DNA from: an uncultured Rubrobacteraceae bacterium
Lineage (GTDB): Bacteria; Actinomycetota; Rubrobacteria; Rubrobacterales; Rubrobacteraceae
Length of the DNA: 11,772 nt
Direction of reading: 5' to 3'
Assembly (NCBI GenBank): GCA_902805985.1
Contig: CADCUW010000505.1
Location: 1 to 11,772 of the forward strand
The number at the start of each line of letters is the position of its first letter. The stretch's first letter is position 1. The notes beneath the pieces were generated by a model. That model was not told where the DNA came from. It saw only the letters and a list, made by a program, of their open reading frames with translations, and ran no database searches. Below, one piece after another: positions 1 to 5,381 of this stretch. The position numbers and the translations under genes are program-made.

Positions 1-686
1 ACGTCGCCGTGCAGAACGCGGTGAACGCCCGCTTCTGGAACTGCGGCCAGGTCTGCACCTGCAACGAGCGCACCTACGTCCATAGCGGCCTCTACGACGA
101 GTTCGTCGAACGCTTTGTCAAGGCGGCGGGCGCGATCAAGATGGGCGACCCGATGCGCGAGGACGTGCAGATGGGGCCGAAGGCTAACGGCCCCGAGTTG
201 GAGAAGGTGGAGGCGATGGTAGGTGCCGCCGTCGATCAAGGGGCTACCGTGGCGCTCGGCGGCAAGCGGCCGGAGGGCGAGCCCTTCGAGAGAGGCTACT
301 GGTACGAGCCAACGGTGCTCACCGGGGTGAGCAACGAGATGGAGATCGTGCAGGATGAGGTGTTCGGCCCGGTCCTCCCGATACAGCCCTTCGAAGACTT
401 CGATGAGGCGGTAAACCTCGCCAACGACTCGCGGTACGGCCTGACCGCGTACGTCTTCACCTTGGACTTGCGCAGGGCGATGCGGGCGATCGACGACATA
501 GACTTTGGCGAGGTCTACATCAACAAGATCGGCCCGGAGCAGCTCCAGGGCTTCCACCAGGGGTACCGGCTTTCGGGCATGGGCGGCGACGACGGGCAGT
601 ACGGCTACGAGCGCTACTTCCACCGAAAGACGGTCTACCTCCGCTACGGGGATGACGTCGTGGACGAGCATCCGGCGAACCTGTGA
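1..686 (+). CDS. AldA-like NAD(P)-dependent aldehyde dehydrogenase, 3' part (5' end outside window)
   Basis: C-terminal portion of an aldehyde dehydrogenase; the reading frame is open from base 3 and runs off the left edge. The catalytic-cysteine motif NCGQVCTCNER lies at the start (catalytic Cys codon at 54-56), so about 275 N-terminal residues, including most of the NAD-binding domain, are missing. The conserved EVFGPV motif follows, then a C-terminus (GFHQGYRLSGMGG, ending in KTVYLRYG) that closely resembles E. coli lactaldehyde dehydrogenase AldA (its NSGQVCNCAER and GFHAGWRKSGIGG segments). AldA oxidises L-lactaldehyde and glycolaldehyde, end products of deoxy-sugar and non-phosphorylative pentose pathways, to lactate and glycolate in the cytoplasm. 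The next gene starts 159 nt downstream on the same strand, so co-transcription is plausible. The family is seen in the sequence; the substrate is inferred from AldA resemblance and neighbours. Confidence 0.92.
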   Translation, partial: VAVQNAVNARFWNCGQVCTCNERTYVHSGLYDEFVERFVKAAGAIKMGDPMREDVQMGPKANGPELEKVEAMVGAAVDQGATVALGGKRPEGEPFERGYWYEPTVLTGVSNEMEIVQDEVFGPVLPIQPFEDFDEAVNLANDSRYGLTAYVFTLDLRRAMRAIDDIDFGEVYINKIGPEQLQGFHQGYRLSGMGGDDGQYGYERYFHRKTVYLRYGDDVVDEHPANL

Positions 687-835
687 CGCCGCAGACGACC
701 CGCTGCGGGGCCCGGTGAGGCGCAAGCATCCCGTCAGGAGACGTATCCTTCAACACGCCGGGCTGGCGGCCGATGCCGCGCCCGGAGGCCAAGATCCGGT
801 GGACAGGGGAAGCTCGAGAAGCGAGAGAGACGCGC

Positions 836-842
836 GGAGAAG
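836..842 (+). promoter_or_regulatory. Ribosome binding site deciding the TTG start at 846
   Basis: The purine-rich GGAGAAG sits 3 to 9 nt ahead of the TTG at 846. The frame is open further upstream, to at least 711, but that stretch encodes an arginine-rich, family-unlike sequence and has no in-frame ATG or GTG near it. This site is the reason for choosing TTG. Confidence 0.55.
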
Positions 843-845
843 CTT

Positions 846-3101
846 TTGGCGGCCCTGATCTCCCTGAACGCGCACGAGGCGAGGACGGCGGCGGCGGTCT
901 TCGAGCGCCTCTTCCCAGCCGACGCGTCCGGACCCGGTGCCGACCGGATCGGCGTTCTCGAATTCCTGGACCTGGCCCTGGCCGGCGCGTATCACGAAAA
1001 GGTGGAAGCCTACCGGGTCGGCCTGGCGGCGCTCGACCGCGCGGCCAGGCACCGCCACGGCGCCCGCTTCGCCGACTGTGACGCCGCCCGGCAGGACGCC
1101 CTGCTGGCCGATCTCGAAGAGGGCACGCTCCCTGACTTCCGCGTCCCGCCCCAGGGCGCCTTCTTCGACATGCTCCGCGCGCACCTGCAGGAGGGCCTCT
1201 TCGCCGACCCCGCCCACGGCGGCAACCGCGACAAGTCTGGATGGAGGCTGCTCGGGCACACGGGGGTGTGCCTGGAGAACACCGCCGAGGAGAACCTCTC
1301 CGAGGAGCCCGTGACCAAAGGAGGCGAGATCCTGTCTCTGGCCGACGTGGGTTACTCCCTGGACGGCGCCCCGCGCGAGCCCACTGAGATCCCCGGCTAC
1401 GACCCCCAGCGCGGCGCCCATCCTCCCGAGGGGCCAGCCGATGTCGTGCTGGTGGGGGTGGGGGCGGCCGGCGCCATGACGGCCCGCATCCTGTCCCGAG
1501 CGGGGCTGCGCGTGGTCGGGCTGGAGGCCGGGCCTTGGCGCACCGGGCGAGACTTCGTGCCCGACGAGCTCGGCTCCGCCTACTACTGCCGGGGTGGAAT
1601 GGGACCGAAGTTCCTGAGCGAGGTGCCACGCTGGCGGATCAAAGAGGACGAGTCCACCCGCGAGGCCAACTTCACGCTCGGGCGCATGATGAACGGCGTC
1701 GGCGGGTCGGTCATCCACTGGGGCGGCGCCCTGCGCCGCAACCACCCCCACCACTTCAGGTACCTCACCCACGTGCGCGAGAGCTTCGGAGAGGACGCGC
1801 TGCCCGAGGGTCACACCCTGGTAGATTGGCCCGTCGGCTACGACGACTTGGAGCCGTACTACACGCAAGTAGAGTACGAGATCGGCGTCGCGGGCGACGG
1901 CGAGGCAAACCCCTTCGTCCCGCGCAGCAAGCCCTACCCCATGCGGCCCGTGCGTCCTTTCCGCATGGGCGAGACCTTCCGCAGGGCAACGGAAGCCATG
2001 GGCCTGCACCCGTACCCCACGCCGGTGGCCGTCAACAGCGAGCCCTACAACGGGTACCCGGCCACAGGCTACTGCGCCTGGAGCGGCGGCTTCGGCCCGT
2101 TCAACGACGAGCGGTGGCACCCCGCGCTCACGTGGGTCCCCGAGGCCCTCTCGACCGGCGACTTCGACCTCCGCACCCACTGCCGGGTCGTCCGCGTCCT
2201 GACCGACCGCGACGGGCACGCGAGCGGGGTCGAGTACGTGGACGCCAACGGGGAGGCGCGGGTGCAGGAGGCGCGCACCGTGATCCTCTGCGGGTACACC
2301 TTCGAGAACGTGCGGCTCCTGTTCCTCTCGGGGGGCGGCCGGCACCCCGAGGGCCTGGGCAACAACACGGGCCAGGTCGGCAAGCACTTCATGACCAAGA
2401 TGTGGGCCGACGTCCACGGATACTTTCCCGACACCGTCTTCAACGCCCACACCGGGCCCGCGGCGCAGATGTGGAGCCTCGACGACTTCGAGGCCGCCGA
2501 TTTCGACTCGGCCTCTCACGGCTTTATCGGCGGGGCGACGCCCAACGTGGAGAACCAGCGGTTGCCCATCCAGATCAGCCGCGAGGCCCTGCCGTCTGAC
2601 GTCCGCCGGTGGGGTTCGGAGTACAAGGACCACCTCCTCAGGTGGCAGCACCAGGCCGCGGTCCGCCTGCAGCCGGACAACCTCTCCTACCGGGCCAACT
2701 TTCTCGACCTCGACCCACGCTACCGCGACAGGAGCGGGCTCGGGCTGCCCGTCGTGCGCGTCACCTACGACATGCAGGAGAACGAGCACCGCGCGGCCGA
2801 GTTCATGGAGACGAAGTCCGAGGAGATCCTGCGCGAGATGGGGGCCGCGAAGGTGTGGCGCGGAAACCGCTTCGGCGGCGTGCTGAGCAGCCACGACCAG
2901 GGCGGCTGCCGCATGGGCGAAGACCCGGCCGGGTCCGTGGTCGACCCCGACCTGCGCGTCCACGACACGCCGGGGCTCTACGTCTACGGCACGTCGGTCT
3001 TTCCCACATGCCACGGCGTCAACCCGACGCTCACGATGTTCGCCCTCTGCTACCGGGCCGCCGAGCGCCTTGCCGGGCGCCTGAGCCGGGGAGAAGAGTA
3101 G
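846..3101 (+). CDS. Fused gluconate 2-dehydrogenase subunit 3 domain + GMC family flavoprotein oxidoreductase
   Basis: A 751-residue single chain with two parts. Residues ~1-150 match the gluconate 2-dehydrogenase subunit 3 family (hallmark GLFADPAHGGNRDKSGW near 117-133). Residues ~196-751 are a GMC oxidoreductase: FAD-binding G204-V-G-A-A-G209, ribose-binding Glu227 in GLEAGPW, a GSVIHWGG segment (His291) and a C-terminal GGCRMG...CHGVNPT region. The probable catalytic pair is His683 and Asn726, the His/Asn type and spacing known in pyranose-oxidase-like enzymes. The family oxidises sugars or aldonates at a hydroxyl, passing electrons from FAD to a cytochrome or quinone. Bacterial sugar dehydrogenases usually carry the small domain as a separate Tat-exported subunit; here it is N-terminally fused, no signal peptide is visible and no cytochrome c subunit lies nearby, so a cytoplasmic enzyme is possible. 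The substrate is unknown. The dehydratase gene follows after 62 nt. Confidence 0.93.
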   Translation: MAALISLNAHEARTAAAVFERLFPADASGPGADRIGVLEFLDLALAGAYHEKVEAYRVGLAALDRAARHRHGARFADCDAARQDALLADLEEGTLPDFRVPPQGAFFDMLRAHLQEGLFADPAHGGNRDKSGWRLLGHTGVCLENTAEENLSEEPVTKGGEILSLADVGYSLDGAPREPTEIPGYDPQRGAHPPEGPADVVLVGVGAAGAMTARILSRAGLRVVGLEAGPWRTGRDFVPDELGSAYYCRGGMGPKFLSEVPRWRIKEDESTREANFTLGRMMNGVGGSVIHWGGALRRNHPHHFRYLTHVRESFGEDALPEGHTLVDWPVGYDDLEPYYTQVEYEIGVAGDGEANPFVPRSKPYPMRPVRPFRMGETFRRATEAMGLHPYPTPVAVNSEPYNGYPATGYCAWSGGFGPFNDERWHPALTWVPEALSTGDFDLRTHCRVVRVLTDRDGHASGVEYVDANGEARVQEARTVILCGYTFENVRLLFLSGGGRHPEGLGNNTGQVGKHFMTKMWADVHGYFPDTVFNAHTGPAAQMWSLDDFEAADFDSASHGFIGGATPNVENQRLPIQISREALPSDVRRWGSEYKDHLLRWQHQAAVRLQPDNLSYRANFLDLDPRYRDRSGLGLPVVRVTYDMQENEHRAAEFMETKSEEILREMGAAKVWRGNRFGGVLSSHDQGGCRMGEDPAGSVVDPDLRVHDTPGLYVYGTSVFPTCHGVNPTLTMFALCYRAAERLAGRLSRGEE

Positions 3102-3163
3102 CGCTTGCCGGAGACGCCCCACCCCATGCCACAGCTAGACATCCACCGGAAGAGGAGACCCGT

Positions 3164-4246
3164 ATGAAAATAGAGAGCGTAGAGACCGCCTACTACCGTC
3201 TGCCGCTGGAGCCGATGGGTGATGCGGGGCACGGCGCCATAGACACGGAGGAGTTGATCACGCTGACCCTCCGCGCCGAGGGTTTGACGGGCAACGGCTA
3301 CACCTACACCATCGGCCGCGGCGGGCGCGCCATAAAAACCCTCATCGACCACGACCTCGCGCCGCTTGTCACGGGCGAGGACGCCGACGACATCGAGGGC
3401 CTGTGGGACCTCATGTGGCGGCGACTCCTCTACGTCGGCCGCGGGGGCCTGGCGTCCTTCGCGATCGCAGCCGTGGACGTCGCCCTATGGGACCTGCGCG
3501 GCGAGAAGGAGGGTAGGCCGCTCTACGCCCTGATCGGGGCGGAGCCGCGCGAGATACCCGCATACGGCTCCGGCGTCGACCTCCCAAAGCCCCTCGACGA
3601 CCTGCTCGAGCAGGTGGAGGGCTTCATGGAGAGGGGCCTCCCAGGCGTCAAGGTGAAGATCGGCCGTCCCGACTTCGAGGAGGACGTGCAGAGGGTCGCC
3701 GCCGTCCGCGAGCTCGTTGGCGACGGCGTCGACCTGATGCTCGACGCGAACATGGTCTGGAACGCCGAGGATGCCTTGGAGCACGGTCGGCGCCTGGAGA
3801 CCTTCGACCCGTTCTGGTACGAGGAGCCGACGATTCCGGAGGACGTCCCGGCCCACGCCCGTATGGTCACGGAGCTCACGGTGCCCATAGCGGTAGGCGA
3901 GAGCCTCCACTCCCCCTACGAGTTCCAGCGCTACGCCGACGAGAAAGCCGTCGAGGTCCTGCAGATAGACCCCATCACGAACGGGGGCATCACCGCCTCG
4001 CTGAAGGCGCTTAGGACGGCCGATGAGGCCGGCCTGCAGACGAGCAGCCACTACACCGACGAGCTGAGCGCCCACCTGCTGTGCGCCTCGAACAGCCCGG
4101 TCTACCTAGAGAAGCACGCCTTCGCCCTCGACCCCTACCTGCAGGAGCCCCAGAAGGTAGAGAACGGCAAGGTCCGCCCGACGGAGACGCCGGGCACGGG
4201 GCTGCGCTTCGACGAGTCCGCCCTCGAACCCCACCGCGCCGGGTAG
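3164..4246 (+). CDS. Mandelate racemase/muconate lactonizing enzyme family protein, probable sugar-acid dehydratase
   Basis: A 360-residue enolase-superfamily protein, full length for the family, starting at ATG with AGAGGAGA 5 nt upstream. The complete mandelate-racemase-subgroup active site can be read: K163-x-K165 on the second barrel strand; Mg ligands Asp194 (DAN), Glu220 (YEEP) and Glu246 (GES), evenly 26 residues apart; the Asp269/His296 dyad (IDP and SSHYTDE); and Glu316. Members with this set abstract the alpha proton of an aldonate or aldarate and eliminate water to give a 2-keto-3-deoxy sugar acid. The exact substrate cannot be read from sequence. It is the third of three same-strand genes (aldehyde dehydrogenase, GMC oxidoreductase, dehydratase), consistent with an operon that oxidises a sugar and dehydrates the acid. 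The frame is open and no residue is missing, so it is likely active. An epimerase or racemase activity remains possible. Confidence 0.92.
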   Translation: MKIESVETAYYRLPLEPMGDAGHGAIDTEELITLTLRAEGLTGNGYTYTIGRGGRAIKTLIDHDLAPLVTGEDADDIEGLWDLMWRRLLYVGRGGLASFAIAAVDVALWDLRGEKEGRPLYALIGAEPREIPAYGSGVDLPKPLDDLLEQVEGFMERGLPGVKVKIGRPDFEEDVQRVAAVRELVGDGVDLMLDANMVWNAEDALEHGRRLETFDPFWYEEPTIPEDVPAHARMVTELTVPIAVGESLHSPYEFQRYADEKAVEVLQIDPITNGGITASLKALRTADEAGLQTSSHYTDELSAHLLCASNSPVYLEKHAFALDPYLQEPQKVENGKVRPTETPGTGLRFDESALEPHRAG

Positions 4247-4296
4247 CGCGGCGCGGAAAGGCCGACGGAGACGCTGGTCAGGCGGACCTTGCAGTC

Positions 4297-4942
4297 TTAG
4301 ACGCGGGTGTCCGCGACGATCACCCGCTGGTCCGCCTCGACGGGGCGCCGGTTCGTCGAGGCCTCGGCGATGTTCGGCTTCGTAAGACCCGCCTTGGGGT
4401 GGATTCCGTGGACGCCAAGGAAGAGGACGTCGGCGTCGCTGGGGTTCTCGAGGGTCGTGCCAGCGTAGGGCCCAACGAGGGTGTCTGAGGGGTCCGGTAG
4501 CTGCCGCCGGAGAGCGTGATCTGGTTCCACCCGTTCCCATGCAAGGCGAGCGCGATGTTGGTCAAGTTGGTGACGAGCGTGGGGTCCTGCGGCTCCCCCC
4601 GCAGCCTGGTCGCGACCGTTCCGGGTTGTCGCCCCGACGCTGAAAGCCGCCGTGTCGACGGCCTCGATCATCTCCGGCGCCTTCCTGGCTATGGCCTGCT
4701 TCTCGGGATGGTTGAGGCCGCGCCCCTGCACGAAGTGGGGCTCGACCGTCGCCTGGCCGTCGGCGGCCCCTATGGGACCCGCCCTGCACCTTGCGCAAAA
4801 GGTTGCGCGACGAGAGCGCGTTGAGCGCCCGCCTGATCGCCATATCCGAGACGTCGAAATACTCGGAGAGCCACGCCTCCGACACGCTCTCCAACCGCCC
4901 CAGCTCATCCAGAACGGCCCGAGTCCGCTGCTCTGCTAGCAA
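4297..4942 (-). pseudogene. DeoR-family transcriptional regulator, broken by several frameshifts
   Basis: Reading leftward from TTG at 4942 (AAGAGGAG at 4950-4957, 7 nt spacer), residues 1-56 form a DeoR-type winged helix-turn-helix: RTRAVLDELG, then SEYFDVSDMAIRRALNAL and RKVQGGS. The family then continues in other frames: the EKQAIARKAPEMIE segment in a second frame (break near 4762-4783), LVTNLTNIALAL and ITLSGGSYRTP in a third (break near 4610-4632), and back to the second for TLVGPYAGTTLEN, GVHGIHPKAGLTKPNIAEAS and RVIVADT (break near 4486-4494), ending at TAA 4297-4299. Just past the TAA the same frame reads DCKVRLTSVSVGLSAP, resembling the usual continuation after the ADxSK motif, so the stop may be premature too. 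Intact DeoR proteins repress sugar operons and sense a phosphorylated sugar through the C-terminal domain. The usual Asp of the RRDL motif is Ala here. All breaks adjoin G/C runs, so sequencing error is possible, but neighbouring genes are intact. It is convergent with the dehydratase gene and divergent from the glycosidase gene. Confidence 0.83.
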
Positions 4943-5087
4943 GCTTCTGCTCCTCTTCTGACCCTCCCGGACCGTTCTAGTCACCACGCCCGCGTACGTT
5001 CCTCCCCTCGAAAAAAGGGACAATGCATACCGAGATCAAATGTCCACCGAAGGCCTCATGAAGTGACCTGATGGTGGCCCAATCGCT

Positions 5088-5116
5088 TTGACGCATGCTC
5101 GACGATGTGTTTTAGT
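5088..5116 (+). promoter_or_regulatory. Predicted sigma-70-type promoter upstream of the GH2 gene
   Basis: TTGACG (5088-5093), a 17-nt spacer and TTTAGT (5111-5116; four of six consensus bases) lie in a locally AT-richer patch. The spacer ends with TGTGT immediately before the -10 hexamer. The predicted transcript would start near 5123 and carry the possible short ORF and about 260 nt of leader before the GH2 start. The same TTGAC...TGTGTT arrangement recurs at 10194. This is a prediction by eye only. Confidence 0.5.
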
Positions 5117-5133
5117 GTGGATAGGAGGAACAC

Positions 5134-5217
5134 GTGTTACGAGTGGGCACGGGTAAAGGGGTGGGTTTGCGGGCAGGGGGCGAGGGGCCTGGGGGACATT
5201 CGTATGGTCATGCTTGA
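5134..5217 (+). CDS. Possible 27-codon leader ORF (unrecognised)
   Basis: A GTG at 5134 is preceded by AGGAGG (5123-5128) with a 5-nt spacer, the strongest Shine-Dalgarno in the window, and lies just downstream of the predicted promoter. It encodes VLRVGTGKGVGLRAGGEG followed by nine more residues and TGA at 5215-5217. The peptide is glycine-rich with no known motif, no membrane segment and no run of one rare amino acid as in classical attenuators. It could be a regulatory leader peptide, or the AGGAGG may be coincidental in G-rich DNA. I do not recognise it. Confidence 0.25.
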   Translation: MLRVGTGKGVGLRAGGEGPGGHSYGHA

Positions 5218-5370
5218 CCTCGTCGTGCACGTAGCGCCGGCGGACCATGCGGGAGGGGTCGGTTTGTAAGAACGCCGGACGTAGAGGCGGGGTCGTGGGC
5301 CGCGGACGCCATCCAAAGCGTCGTAGAGGAATGGTCGGGGGTCATCCCTGGGCCGTCGAGGTAGTGAGCG

Positions 5371-5375
5371 AGGAG
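5371..5375 (+). promoter_or_regulatory. Ribosome binding site deciding the GTG start at 5382
   Basis: AGGAG lies 6 nt before GTG 5382. Starting here puts a normal secretion signal at the very N-terminus of the GH2 protein. The in-frame ATGs further upstream (for example 5247) would add 45 basic, unconserved-looking residues ahead of the signal peptide. Confidence 0.6.
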
Positions 5376-5381
5376 AGACTG

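Larger units (their letters stand above)
4943..5381. other. 439-nt intergenic region between the dead regulator and the GH2 gene
   Basis: This gap contains, left to right: the regulator's ribosome binding site (4950-4957, minus strand); an open upstream extension of the regulator frame to a TTG at 5023 that I do not consider coding; a sigma-70-like plus-strand promoter (5088-5116); AGGAGG at 5123-5128 followed by a palindrome AACACGTGTT (5129-5138) and a possible 27-codon ORF (5134-5217); and about 165 nt of leader in which the GH2 frame is open from an ATG at 5247. I see no RNA gene and no recognisable riboswitch. Confidence 0.6.

Noticed and set aside
689..708. Inverted repeat CCGCAG / CTGCGG just after the aldehyde dehydrogenase stop codon
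   Set aside because: Only 6 bp with an 8-nt loop in GC-rich DNA; too weak to call a terminator, and the following gene is on the same strand and functionally related.
750..3122. A 790-codon open frame on the minus strand opposite the GMC fusion gene, and similar long antisense frames at 520-1629, 7814-8953 and 10217-11665
   Set aside because: Their translations are low-complexity Arg/Gly/Val-rich with no family motifs. They mirror well-recognised plus-strand genes and are the usual by-product of high GC at third codon positions.
4943..5023. TTG at 5023 as the start of the DeoR-like regulator
   Set aside because: The extra 27 residues are outside the family's usual N-terminus, which begins a few residues before RTRAVLDELG. 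TTG 4942 has a well-spaced AAGAGGAG.
5247..5381. ATG at 5247 as the start of the GH2 protein
   Set aside because: It would place 45 basic residues before the signal peptide. GTG 5382 has AGGAG at 6-nt spacing and gives a normal signal sequence.
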